Origin: Talpa occidentalis
Lineage: Eukaryota > Chordata > Mammalia > Eulipotyphla > Talpidae
Reading direction: 5' to 3'
Length of the DNA: 64,000 bases
Assembly: GCF_014898055.3 (NCBI RefSeq)
Contig: NW_023601104.1
Coordinates: forward strand, 74,817,106-74,881,105
Positions 49,325-60,960 of the stretch are shown here, in pieces. The position numbers and the translations under genes are program-made. The notes under the pieces are model-generated. The model saw nothing but the letters and a program-made list of their open reading frames with translations, ran no database searches and had not been told where the DNA came from. Positions within the stretch are counted from its first letter, which is position 1. Every line of letters starts with the position of its first letter.

Positions 49325-49445
49325 CTAAACCTCTTGGTCTCCTCATCTGTGAAATGGGGACAATACTTGCTTACCTCTCCTGCAAAGGAATACATGTATG
49401 AAAAATGCTTGGGCAAGAGCATGTACATTGCTCAACAACACACCC
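49325..49445 (+). repeat. MIR relic, second copy
   Basis: Sense MIR core again: 'ggtctcctcatctgtgaaat', 'ggggacaatacttgcttacc', then the decayed tail. Confidence 0.75.
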
Positions 49446-50039
49446 TGCATTACCTTTGTTGCTGTTCTTAGAATTAGGAGAAGTGGGTTTATTATTTTTT
49501 TTTAATTTTTAAACATTCAGAAAAATAGCGAAACTAGTATAATAAGCCCCCAAGAGGTCTTATCTAGATATAATCACTACTGACATTTTCTAGGCTGCTT
49601 CATCTTAGAACTGATTCTGTGCAGAGAGGTGGGAGTAGAAGGTGGCAGGGTTGTAGGGAGGAGTTGGGGATGGATGGAGGTAAAATGGCACTGAAGGGGA
49701 GAGCAGAGAGCTTTAACTACCTCATGAGGCCTTAATTTTGCAAGAAGGCAAGACCCACTCGGATGTAAATGGTTCCTTCTGCATAGGAAGCTTTGCTATA
49801 GAGGATATATTGGCACAGCCTTAAAGTGGTATACGCTGGGATACAAGAATTCTTCTGTTATTCCTAAGGTCTTCACTTATCATCATTCTTAAAGTTTTAA
49901 CTTTTTACAAAGAGAATGTATTCATGTAATTGAAAATTAAACATTTTAAAGATGCAGAAGTCTCGCTGTCATAAAGCCTTCAGGAGTTGAAGCCAGGGTA
50001 GATATGTGAAAGCAGTAAAATCACAATGATAAAAATAAA
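49446..50039. other. Unassigned non-coding stretch
   Basis: Nothing I can name. A T-rich patch lies at 49491-49510. Confidence 0.4.
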
Positions 50040-50345
50040 TACTGGTTGCTAAAAATGGAAGGTTTGGGGAGTAAAATCACTCAGATTCGACGAGCCTATA
50101 TGCCAGTTATAAAGGGTTCTTTTCTGTTAACACATTTAAAAGAATCTCTAAGACATATTGCCCAGTTCTCAGCACTGGCTATTACTGCATTTAAATGGGA
50201 AGATTTCTCCCTGGAAAGGATTTCTTACAACGTGAAAGCAACTAAACTTTGCTTTAAAATTCCATTATTCAGTCCCTTCATTAATTTAAGCTGACATTCC
50301 TTCTCAATTGGGCAAATCATCAAAGCTTTATTGTATTGAGAACCT
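50040..50345. other. Candidate conserved non-coding element (untested)
   Basis: A stretch of unique-looking, balanced sequence free of repeats, with AT-rich factor-like motifs ('tcattaatttaagctgac', 'tcaaagctttattg'). This is inference only. Confidence 0.2.
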
Positions 50346-51419
50346 TGAATTCAGAACAAAGAGTGTGGGGTAAGGAGGAAAATGTGGGGGTGGGAGAGAC
50401 TCCAGAGGCCTGTAGAAGGAAGGGGAGCAGAGCGAGGAGTGGTGAGGGGGGAAGACCGGAGTGTTGAGAGGGAGGAGGAGAGGGGAGGAGTTAACAAAAC
50501 AGAGATCAGCTATGGGAGGTGGGGGATGGTCGTTGGAGGGGAGAGGGGTTTGGAAGAACCTTCTGCTGTGAGGCTTTGCCCAGGAGCCTCTGGTAATCCA
50601 CACGATAGAGGAAAAACCGGCCTGCAACTTTGCCCTCACAATTTTTTCTCCAGAGTCCCGTTTTATCCTGAGGGAGCTAGGGAAGAAGGGAAGAGAAAAC
50701 ATTCCTCTTTCTTCCTTCGTTCTCTTGCTTCTTGAATCTTCTTCCCCAATGCCCCACTCAGCAGCGCAGGGCCTGACAGGATGTCTGCCCGCAGGCCTGG
50801 GGCCGCCCCCATCATCCGTCATGTCTGGCCCAGATGCACCTTCACCCCAGGCGGCCAGGGGGCCTCTCTTCCTTTCTTGTGTGATTTACTGCAGGATATA
50901 TGATGTGGGATGTCCTCCATGGAATGTATGGGGTTCATTGTTGCAGCATAAGGCAAGGAATGAGCTTTTGAAATGTGAGGACATCATCCACCAACCTTCA
51001 TGGATCATCTATGATTTACAACTAGAATAAAATAAGATTTGTAAGGTGAACTTTAAAGCCTAAGGGGATACTGGGTTCTTCAATGTGTAACTTCAATAAA
51101 TAAAATACTAATTTCAAGAACCAAAGTAGTCCCATATGGTCTTTTCTCTGCCCTGAAGTAGCCCTCAAGAACACCAAACCTCACGTGGACACCATGGAGC
51201 AGACCTTCCTGGGGTCCAGCAGATTCCCCCGAGACCGAGTCGGGGAGGCTGTAGGACTTTGACCCCCAACTCACCCCCTTTCAACCCTGTGCCCTCAAAG
51301 AATTCCTCTTTCCTCCTGGGGTCAGTTTCCCAGATTGTAAATGGGACTAGAAAGAACCTGCCCAACCCTCATCCCAAGGGACCTGGAAGATGACCATTAT
51401 AGATGACTGGATGGTTTTC
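50346..51419. other. Purine-rich stretch without a gene
   Basis: 50,380-50,560 is strongly purine-rich on the plus strand, which explains the long open frames on both strands there (164 codons minus, 117 codons plus). These frames are low-complexity and share no domain. Confidence 0.45.
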
Positions 51420-51960
51420 TGCCATCACCCTCCCTCCATTTTGAGACGTAAATCAAATCATGCTATCACTCTGTGGAAAACTCAGACTGGAAGCAATGTC
51501 CCCCTGCTGTCCTGTAAAAGCCAGCCGCACGTGCCTCCCATCTCATTGCCACAACGTCCTGGTCTCTGTGCTGTTCCAGGCACCCTTCCCCTCAGGCCTT
51601 TGCACTTCTGAACTCATTGCCAGAATGCCTTCCCCCATGGCCGACACCCTTACCTCCTTCCCCAGGTATTGGCATCACTCCCTCAGTCCCCCACGTTTTT
51701 GCTAAAATGTCACCGTCTCCACAAGACCAACCCTGTTTAAATGGCAGCCCACTCTCCTCCCCATCCTGCTCTACTGTCACTTTCCCTAAGCACTCATCAC
51801 TATGCAACATAATAAATAACTCATTCTGTTTGTCATTCATTGCATCTTCCCTGGTGTAACATGGGCTAGAGGGGAGGGGGGAAGGGCAGGCATCTTTGAT
51901 TTGTTCAATAAGCACCTAGAGCAGTGTCAGGCACGTCAAGGACACTCAATAAATAGGTTG
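51420..51960 (+). repeat. Long L2 3' end
   Basis: This is the fullest L2 relic in the window. It keeps blocks in the L2 consensus order: 'tgctgttccaggcacccttc', 'tttgcacttctgaactcatt', 'gccagaatgccttcccccat', 'tgctaaaatgtcaccgtctc', 'ttccctaagcactcatcact', 'agagcagtgtcaggcacgtc', 'actcaataaatagg'. Confidence 0.85.
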
Positions 51961-52410
51961 GATCTTTCCTAGATGTCCAGGATCAAAGAAGGGCTGCTCC
52001 AGTTGAAGGGAATATGAGTTCAGAATCTTTCCCACCATGCCTGCAGCCTCCCCATGGAATAACTTGTTCTCCAGTGAGCAGGTTGAAAAACTGCAGACAC
52101 TTGTTCTCATATGTAAAACCAGTTTTGAAGCTATAAAATGCTATGTAATGTTAGGTCCAAGGACCTGGGACAGTGTTTGTAGAGGGCATTGGAGTGGGGA
52201 GAGGCAGGGATCCCTCATTCAGGTCTCAGCTTAACCATCACCTCTCAGCAAAATTTTGCCTTTCTGCCCTCTCTTTGTTCCATGTGGCATGACTGTAATG
52301 ATTTTAGGCTGGAAAAATTTCACAAGGATGTTTGTTGAGCAGCTACTCTATGCTGGGCAGTGTCTGTGCCCAGTCACTACATCAGTGAACTCACTCTTAC
52401 TGCACACCCA
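51961..52410. other. Mostly unassigned stretch
   Basis: A MIR-like antisense piece may lie at 52325-52395 ('tgttgagcagctactctatg'). Nothing else is named. Confidence 0.4.
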
Positions 52411-53445
52411 CGAGAATGGTGCTATCCAAAAGACAAGTAACAACAAGTGTTGCAGAGGATGTGGAGAGAAGGGAACACTGTTGGTAGGATTGTAAATTGG
52501 TGCAGTCATTGTGGAATGCAGTATTGAGATTCAACGAAAAGTTAAAAATAGATTCCATATGATCCAGTTATCTCACTTGGGTATTTAACTGAAGAAGACA
52601 AAAATAACTACTTTGAAGAGATATATGCGCCCTTATGTTCACCACATTATATTCATCACATTGTTTATAACAGGCAAGAGTTGGAAACAACCTATGTGTG
52701 CACAAATGATTATATAAGGAGAAATGTATATATCTATGTATGTATGTATGTAAGTACATGATGGAATACTATGCAGCTATCAAAAAGATGAAATCCTGCC
52801 ATTTGTGCAACATGGATAAACCTAGAGAGTGTTATGCTTAGTGAAATGAGAAAGATGGAAAAAGACAACCACCATGTGATTTCACTGTTATGTGATATGT
52901 AAAGAAACGAAACCACTGAATGAACTAAATAAAACAGAAAATAAACTTTTAGACCATAACACCAAATTATTGGTTACCAAAAGGGAAGGGGAGAGAAGGG
53001 TTAGGTCAGTCACTTAAAGAGTCCACTGAAGGATGAAGGACAGAATTGGAATTGTGATGGTGAACTTGATGCATTCTGTATAGATGCTGATTTGTAATGA
53101 TGCACACCTGTGACTTACATAATGTTATAATGCAAAGTTACATCAAAAATTTTTTTAAAGATTTATTTATAAAAGAACCAGGCTACAGGCCAGATGTGCG
53201 GGAGGGTGAGGGGATTCACCAGAGACAGAGCAGGGAACAGAACAGGCAGCCTGACTGAAATACACTGCTGAGGGGAGCAGCAGGTGAGACAGGAGAGGTC
53301 TGCCGTGCCATGTGGGTATCTCCCTGGCTGGGCAGAATCGAACCCACACTGTAGAGGCTGCAGGCAGCTTCATAGTGCTGCGCTCAACCACCTGTGCCAC
53401 CAGGAAGGCCCTACCTCAAAATTTTTTAAGAAATAAAAATACACA
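52411..53445 (+). mobile_element. 5'-truncated L1 3' end interrupted by a SINE
   Basis: Sense L1. ORF2 C-terminal blocks are 'gttgcagaggatgtggagag', 'atgatggaatactatgcagc' and 'aacatggataaacctagaga'. They are followed by a 3' UTR ('accaaattattggttaccaa', 'gaattggaattgtgatggtg'). The end is split by the SINE at 53157-53411 and resumes with 'ttttttaagaaataaaaata'. It has many stops and is older than the L1s at 32.0 and 35.9 kb. Confidence 0.88.
53157..53411 (-). mobile_element. tRNA-derived SINE, subfamily II (copy 8), nested in L1
   Basis: On the minus strand it starts 'gggccttcctggtggcacag', with a degraded B box 'ggttcgattctgcc' and the subfamily II body. Flanks 'tacatcaaaaatttttt' (53139-53155) and 'tacctcaaaatttttt' (from 53412) are its target duplication. 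It interrupts the L1 tail, so it inserted after that L1. Confidence 0.94.
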
Positions 53446-53479
53446 TAAGTGACCTAGAGCCCAATAGCCCTTTCACCAT

Positions 53480-53645
53480 TATCACTGTACTTCACCAACA
53501 CCTCATATCAGGCACTTATTTCCCTGACAACCACTGAGGCTAGTACTATTAACCCCATCTTACTAGCCAGGGACCAAGGTTCAGGTTTAATCAGCTTGCC
53601 TAATGTCATATGACTGATGGGGATAGAGCAAGGATTTCGGTCCTA
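53480..53645 (-). repeat. MIR relic, antisense
   Basis: Reversed MIR core: 'gaggctagtactattaaccc', 'catcttactagccagggacc', 'gcttgcctaatgtcatatga', 'gatagagcaaggatttcgg'. Confidence 0.75.
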
Positions 53646-56634
53646 GTGGACAAACTCCAGTCCCACAGGTTCTGAGAGACATTTGACCATCCCTCCCATG
53701 CCTCCAGGCTTCCCTCAAGCAAAGGAGTATTTCTTCTCTTGCTGGCTTTCTCTTTTCCACCTGGGCTCACTTCTTCCCTTTGTACTGTTAGTTCACCTGG
53801 AGGGGTCTCCTGCCACCTTTTGATTAATGGGCCTACCTTTCCCACCTTCCCTGACTGGGTTACCCTGGAGTTAGCCTTAGTTCATCTTGAATCATAAATC
53901 AAATTTTAAAAGACATGCAACTTTGTGCTCAAAATCTCCCTAGAATTCAAATTCTTTTTGAGGGTCATTTGCTTATGAGTAGAATGATGGATTCATCAAG
54001 TCTCTCCTTTTAAGAAAAATCCAGATGTATCTGCTGGCTTGCTCCTACCCCCTCTAAAAACACAGCCTGATTTGGTCCATATAGTATAGCTAGAATTCCC
54101 CCAAGGACCCCACACTCACTTTCTACTCTGGCCATACTAAGAAAACACCCCATGTTTTATAGAAATTGTTGATGTATTGTTTATAACTAGCACATTCATT
54201 GTGCTTTCCACATACCCACTGTTAGCTGCATTTTCTTTCTTAGCCTTTCTTAAAGTGTGGCATTTACACTATGTAGGGACAAAGCAACTTCATATATACC
54301 CCTGGCCTGTTTAATGAAAGATGAGAGGCAGCCTGTGTATCTTTCGGTCCCAGAAATCTAAACCTGGGAGAAAACATTTCCATAACCTCCTTGATGTTGT
54401 ATGCTAGATTATATTTTCTCTTGGAAACTTTTGAGTTTATTTCAGAGTTGCCTTAACGATAATGATGAATTATAGATGTTAGGCAGGTTTTCAATTGGGC
54501 CTATTTTTCATTTCATTTAGAACCAAAGTGTTCTAAGGAGACTAACTCTAGATTGGAGAAGCTTAGGTTGAGCTGTATATCAGAAATGACCAATTCCACC
54601 AATTGCTCTATCAGTAAAACAATGGAATAGTTCTTAAGTTCTCTGGGACTGTCCTGTGAACAGAAGGGTATTTGTCCTTCCTAACTCATCCACAAAATGC
54701 CCTTCAGTAAAAATTTAAAACAACCACCCCTGGTTGAAAGCCCCACTGATAGTATCTCTGAAAGGTGGTGAAATGTGGGTAAACACCACTAAGTTCTACT
54801 ATTGATGAGGTGGTCAGTCTCTCCCCAGGATACCTCCCCTACAAGTACAAGTGGCTTCCTACACTTATTGCCTTGGATGAACTTTAGTTGCCTTCCAGTC
54901 TGGTCTTGGTGAGCATTTATTTTAATCTCTGATTTCTCCCATATGAAAATGTTGGCAGTAAGAAGGAGAGGAAGAAATATGGACATTTTCCGCAGGCCCA
55001 CATCCTCTCTGAAGGGCAATGTTCTCTGCAGTGACTTTGGATTCTTTTTCAGGTTCATGATTGAGATAATTTATTAGTTGTAGGTTCCTGAGCCCAGCAC
55101 TCAAGTGTCTGGGATTAAATAAATAGAAACAGGGACAGAAGCACATGGGTTCCCCAGGACCCAAATACAGTCTGTGAAGTGTAGGCCTCACAGAGACATT
55201 CAGGCAATAATTCCCAGGATATATCACTTCAACATCTAATTATTCAAACTGAGGTCAGTTGAGGCCTTGTGGGCTCAAGAGAAACTTATACCACTCCCTT
55301 AACTACCTAGAAGGATAAAAATTGGGGTGATTATCCAGATTTAGTGTTTTCTCCAGAAATAATTTTTCTATAGGAAAAGCCTATCTCTACGGCAGGGCAA
55401 ACAGGTCAGCATAGCGGCTGGTCCTATTGTCACATGAGTCCTGAGTGCCCCTCCACTCCCCGAGGTCTCATTTACTTTAAAAATGTAGATTCGATGTATC
55501 TAATAAAATTTGTTCTTTTTTCCATTAAGCTGTGTGATGTTAATTTGGTTGCTTAACCATCTCAAGGAGAACCCAAGGGCTGGGGGAAGTGTCCTCTCTG
55601 CCCCTACAGCTGCAAGTGGAGGCCTTCTCTACCCGTGGCCCGTGTCAGTGCTGCCTCGCTTTAGTCCTGAGTACCATTCCTCTCTTGCCCCACAAGGTGA
55701 GTTCTCTGTAGTCTCTAGAAATCTCGTTCTCTGCAAGGGGAATGACCAGCCAGGATCTTGAAGTAGGGCAGGGATTCTGCACCTCCCAGGTCCGGGAAGA
55801 GGGTGACGGTCTATCAGGAGCCATCCAGAGAGGCTGTCAGATGAATCACCGTGTCTGTTCTTGTCCCACTTCTTGTTTCTCTTGGGCATGATTTACCACA
55901 TATACCAAGAGCCCAGCCCACAGGACATCCATCCCAGCCCTGCCCCAGCCCTCCCCGCGTGCAGGCCAGTGCTCTCTGCCGCTCTCAGCACATCCTGTTT
56001 GTTCAGTCCCCTTTGTCTCCCACAGGAGCGACAGGGAGAGAGGATTCCTCTGAGTCCCTGTGCTTTGGGCTTTGAAATCAGATCCTGGCACACCTGATTA
56101 CACTCAATAGCTGGAAATGGTAAGGATGTCCGATGGGCAGAGAGCTCTTGTTTTAAGCTCTGCACACCAGGAAGGCAGGGGCTGGGTCTCCTCCTCAGTG
56201 CTGCACCAGAGGGGTCAGGATGCTCTGGCAGGAAAAGCAAACAGTGTAACTGAAGGAAAATCCACTTGAAAAAGAACTGAGAGCACCGTCCATCAAGCAG
56301 GCGCAAAAGCCATTCCCGAGGACACGGAGTGGGGTACAGACTTGTTCCTCCCTCCCCCTCACCCCTAGTTTAGAAACACTCAGTTCCAGTAATCATCCGC
56401 CTGAGGAGGACAGGAGAGTCAAACCGCTCTGTCCTGCTTTTTCTGTCCAAGTGTTGCTTCTGTGACTTTGGCAAAGGGAATAAAGACAAGAACAGCTCAC
56501 ACGCCACCACAGTGGGAAGCGCAGCAGACACGGAACAGGAAAGTGTAGTTTTGTGGTTCCAGGGCTCTGCAGCCTCCACACACTGCAAGCTTCCAGCAGA
56601 GATGCAATGCTAATGCACTCGCCCAGTGACTTAG
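53646..56634. other. Unassigned non-coding stretch
   Basis: No repeat I can name with confidence and no domain-bearing frame. The 137-codon minus frame at 55893-56306 is low-information sequence in GC-richer DNA. Confidence 0.4.
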
Positions 56635-56639
56635 AAGGG

Positions 56640-56850
56640 AAAAAGACTAATTATAATAAAGTAAAAATCAAAATCAACAAGCAACTATAAACCAGAGACA
56701 CACTGCGGGGGCGGGGCGGGAGGGAGTAGGATCAATACAAGGAGGGTGGGAATTGTACGGGGACTATAACCAAAATGAAAATGCATACATTGTGCAAAAA
56801 TGAAAAATGATATAAAAAATATATAAAATAAAAAAATAATAAAGATATTA
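56640..56850 (+). mobile_element. L1 3' UTR stub with a G-quadruplex motif
   Basis: It matches, in sense, the 3' UTR of the L1 at 35888-36431: 'aaaaatcaaaatcaacaag', 'caactataaaccagagacac', a G-rich block, 'gtgggaattgtacgggga', then A-rich DNA. Only the 3' UTR survived truncation. The block at 56707-56724 has four G runs (5, 4, 3 and 3 G) separated by single bases. Confidence 0.85.
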
Positions 56851-58324
56851 GTAAACTACTGGAAAAAAAGGCATTAGGAACAGTTCACATGGACGCAAAG
56901 GCCTAAGAGCATCCTTGTACCCACACCCGGCTTAAGAAGGCAGTGTGCCCCATGCTGGCTGGCCAGTGGCGGGGGGAGCACCCCTACCCCTACCCCTCCC
57001 ACCCCCCACCTCCACCCCCTCCCCCGTGTCCTCCCTGAGCCTGCTCTTCCCCCACCACTCCACCTGCAGCCTCTTACTTATTTCCAGGCCTGTCCTGTAC
57101 CTTCCAGCAATGTTTGCAGCCCTCTTTGGGGTTATCGTTTACTTTGTAAGCTTCACTGTCTTCATCTGTAAAGGGAATATTGAGAGGATTAAGGAAATGA
57201 TTTGTAATACACCTTTGGCTGTTGACTTATGAAAAAATCAGCAGAAAGAATTGTGTGAAATGCAACGCCCATATGGGCCCTGACTTGCCCCAACAGCCTC
57301 CTCTCCTCGCTGCAGCGGTCCCCAGTTTTCCAAACACCAGGGTTCTCCCATACTCTGGGTTTTTATGCCTTTGAGGCAATGCAGATGCCAGGGTCACTTA
57401 CCTGCAAGCTCACCTCACTTGTCCTTCAACTCTGGACTCAACTGGTCACCAACTCTGGGAGGCCTGTCCCATCACCCCAGGCAGCGACTCCAGGTGCTTC
57501 CATGCCCTTGAGCTTTGCCTGAATACTTGCAGTGCAAATGGCACACTCACTGAGCTGCAAATGCAGCACAGCAGGCCCTGGGTCTCCTCTGGCTGCTCAA
57601 ACAGTGACTGGCCCCTCATCTGGTGGCCCATGGCAGGCACATATGGAGTGAGTGAGTGCATGAATGAATGACAGCTCAGCCATCAGATTTAGAACTTTCT
57701 GCCCCAGTTAATATGGGGAAACTCCTATGTCCCCCATCCTCCTAACAATCATTGCCCCCTTCTAAATTTCCCCTGTTGTAGAAGAATAAAACACATGTCT
57801 CTCATCCCTCAAATAAAGTTGGAGCAAAATTATGGGAACATGAACTGTCTTTCCCCCTAACTTCACCAAGAAGCATTTTCTAAGAGAATCCTGCCAGGCT
57901 GTACACAGGACTTAAGTTATTTTTCTAGGTATCTTGCCATTTGTGTTCTTTTTCTTCTTGCAGCCTGTAGAAATTCTTAAAGATGAAGAAATGTACAAAC
58001 TCATTCATCTTGCCTAGAAAGTCTGTTTTACCATCACAGAAATGAAATATTGGGAAACAACACTCTGTCTGTTAAGGTGTTCTCACCCACACCCATTGTT
58101 GTCTGCTAAAATGGTTGGAGGCTGCTCTGTAGACTCAGCTTTAGTCATGGAATTTAGAGGATATGTCTCAGAAGTGGGATCAAGAGCAAGCCCAGCATAG
58201 TCTGCTCTGAGAGCTGATTCACTGCCACAGCCTGAAAATGAGCTCGCAGCTTTGCCCTGCAAGGAACAATGAACTGAGACAGGGGTTGGTCGTGTGCAGG
58301 GAACACACAGATCAATTATTTTGT
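56851..58324. other. Unassigned stretch with a C-rich tract
   Basis: A C-rich simple region lies at 56980-57026. MIR-like and L2-like pieces may lie at 57130-57235 and 57420-57670 ('ggcaggcacatatggagtga', 'gtgcatgaatgaatga'), both weak. Confidence 0.4.
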
Positions 58325-58910
58325 TCATTTTTAAGTTTTTTCAAGATAAAATTCACATAACAAGGTCATTTTATAGTGAATAATTCAGTGGCAATTAGTA
58401 AATTCAATGTGAAATCACCACCTCTTTCTAGGTCTAAGAAGATTTTCATCATCTCAAAAGGAACCCCAACCCCACTAGGCAGCGCGTGCCTTTCCCACCT
58501 CCTCTCAGCTTCTAGAAGCCACCAATCTGTGTTCTGTCCCTAGGGATTTGCCTTTTCTGGGTATTTCCTATATAGAGAAGCATACAGCATGTGGTCTTTA
58601 GCGTCTGGCTTCATGGATCAGAATTTCATTCCTTTTTATGGCTGAGTAATATTCAATCATTGTGCAACCATGTTTTGTTTATCTATTCATCTCTTAACAG
58701 ACAATTGGGGTGTTTCCACCTCTTGGCCATTGAGAATAGTGTTGATAGGAACTTGTGTGTACATGAATTTATTTGAATACATGTTCTCAGTTCTCTTGGA
58801 TGTATACCTAGGACTACTAGTAATTCTATTTTTAACTTTTTGAGGAACTGCCAGGGTGTTTTCCACATTGATACACATTTCATACCCCTACCAGCAATGT
58901 ACAAGCACAG
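58325..58910 (-). mobile_element. Old 5'-truncated L1, antisense
   Basis: The plus strand follows an L1M 3' end backwards: 'aagataaaattcacataaca', 'aattcagtggcaattagtaa', 'catctcaaaaggaaccccaa', 'ttttatggctgagtaatatt', 'ggatgtatacctaggactac', 'ttgaggaactgccagggtgt'. ORF2 traces on the minus strand are broken by stops. Confidence 0.88.
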
Positions 58911-60155
58911 TCAGATGTTATCCTTCTTGGAGTTACATTCTAAAGTCATAAGAGCTCTAAAGGATTGTATGCCATGCACACGGAACTCACTGTCTCTATG
59001 CACGGGTACAAATACTACACAGGGAAAAAGGCCCTCGGTAGACAGGTTGAAGGGTGCTTCAGACAATAACAGACTTCACCTGCACCCTTGTACACTAGCC
59101 TTAGCCAAGCAGACTAGAGAAGTTCATTATCAACCGTGTTTTATTGTCACTGCTCTCCAGTTAGTCTTCACTACCACCGACCCTCAGTCTGTAGGGTCAT
59201 AGTGATGTTTCCAAACTTAGCCGGATCCCAGGGTCTCTGTTCACATGTGATCCAGTGTTTAGAGCCCACACTTGTGAAAGCTGAACTCCACACATGCAAG
59301 CCAGGAATAGAAAGGACACCTTTAAAGAGAAAGCTCTGAAAGCAAAGTTATTAATAGTAGCTGTTGAGGAGAAAGGCAAGGACATCAGCAGCCCCTGCCA
59401 CCCCCCCCCCCGCACCCCCCCCCCCCACCCCCGCTTCCCAATCAGACTCATCAGGGAGAAAGGACGTGGAATGGTTTCTTTCTTGAAACCACCTGGAAGG
59501 AGCTGAGACTTATGTTAATTTTTTACGTAGGCATTTTTTAATTGGGTAAATAAAAAATACTATTGTATTATAATCTCCCTTCCCTTCCTGTCTGCTGGCT
59601 GCAGTGTCAGGAGCCCTTCCTGTGAGAGGCCTGGGAACAACATCCTCTCTATTACACAGAGCTTCATGGCTGGAGACAGGTCAGAAAACGAAGGAGAGAA
59701 AGAGAGAAGAGGCATCAGAGGGCAAGGCCAAAGGGTCTTTGAGCAGGAGTGGGGTCTCCTGGACAGTTTCTGGGAGTGTGAGCCTCAGGGAGATGGCCGG
59801 GGAGAGGAGCAGGGAGGGGTTTGAGCCCTGGGGAAAATCATACTTCTTGTGGGCTGAGCAGGAAGGAGACTTGCATCAGCATCAGGGGCACAGGGAACCC
59901 CTGAAACATTTCGGATTTGAGCCCTGCCATTGAACACGGGGTCTCAGATTTTCACAGGGCCAGAGGAACTAGGCTTTACTGCCTGGCAGTAAGTAGAGAA
60001 TGGACAGGATGGGCTGTGTTCCCTTTCTAGGATCATGTGAGAACCTGGGATGTCAAGGAGGAGATGCTGATCCCTCCATACCCCCCTCCACCCCCAAGTG
60101 AGTGTTCATCTTGACTCTGTGGTCATAATCCAATGGGACATTATATAGCATTAGT
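58911..60155. other. Unassigned stretch with a poly-C tract
   Basis: A C-rich tract at 59399-59433 contains two runs of 11 to 13 C separated by 'gca'. No coding signal or named repeat. Confidence 0.45.
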
Positions 60156-60160
60156 GGGTA

Positions 60161-60548
60161 TGGTGGCTGAATGGTGCTCCCCCTCAAAAAATAACCTGTC
60201 CATGTCCCAAACTCTGGAACCTGTTAATGTGATTACCCAGGTGATCTCTAAAGCCAATGACAAGTGTCCTATAAGTGACATACAGAGGAGAAATGCATGA
60301 AGACAAGGGGACATGTGGCCTTGGAGGCAGAGACAGGTGTGTTGCAAGTCTAAGCCAAGGAATGCCTGGAGCCAACAGGACCTGGAAGAGGCACGGAAGG
60401 ATTCTAGAGCCCCCTGGGGGCGTGCAGCCCTGCCGATGCCTTGATTTTAATGTCTGGGCTTCAGAACTGTGAAAGAATAAATTTCTATTGTTTAAAGTCA
60501 CCAGGTTTAGGGATCACTTGTCACTGTAGACTCTGGAAACTAACACAG
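60161..60548 (+). mobile_element. MLT1-type MaLR solo LTR
   Basis: Sense LTR with strong block matches to the remembered MLT1 consensus: 'ggctgaatggtgctccccct', 'aatgacaagtgtcctataag', 'gcaagtctaagccaaggaat', 'gacctggaagaggcacggaa', 'ccctgccgatgccttgattt', 'cagaactgtgaaagaataaa', and the 3' end 'ctggaaactaacaca'. It has an AATAAA signal near 60476. No internal region remains. Confidence 0.88.
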
Positions 60549-60779
60549 TGATTGGGTTGCACAGAGAGGTGATGTGACTGGAAAGGTCTAGAAAACCAAG
60601 TTCAGCCCCTGCGTTTGCTGCCAGTGTTGGTGAACTTAGTAAACTTGAGCTGTGGGCCTGTTTCCTCTTGTGTTCCTGGTGCACTTACTCCTCATGACTC
60701 TAGGATGCTGCTCAGGATGGGAGAGGTCAGATCAGACCCTACTGCCTCCTGGAAAGAGAGGCATTGGTAACGGCCGCGC

Positions 60780-60960
60780 TCTGTGGAAGGTTTAACACAC
60801 GCTGGGCAATGTCTATACGTGAGCTCATGTGATCCTTAAAACAACCCTGCAAGGTTAGCATTCTTATTCTGCCTTACAGGTGAGTGGTTGAGGTTCTGAG
60901 AGGTCATGGAACCCGGTCAAGGTCATTGAGCAAATGAGGCCTGTTCCACCTGTGCTCAAT
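60780..60960 (-). repeat. MIR relic, antisense
   Basis: Reversed MIR core: 'aaaacaaccctgcaaggtta', 'gcattcttattctgccttac', 'aggttctgagaggtcatgga', 'cggtcaaggtcattgag'. Confidence 0.78.

Noticed and set aside
50328..50822. 164-codon minus-strand open frame (and the 117-codon plus frame over it)
   Set aside because: Purine/pyrimidine-biased low-complexity DNA opens frames on both strands. No domain.
1940..53411. SINE heads as functional tRNA genes
   Set aside because: They share A and B boxes but cannot fold a full cloverleaf and continue into the SINE body and A-rich tail.
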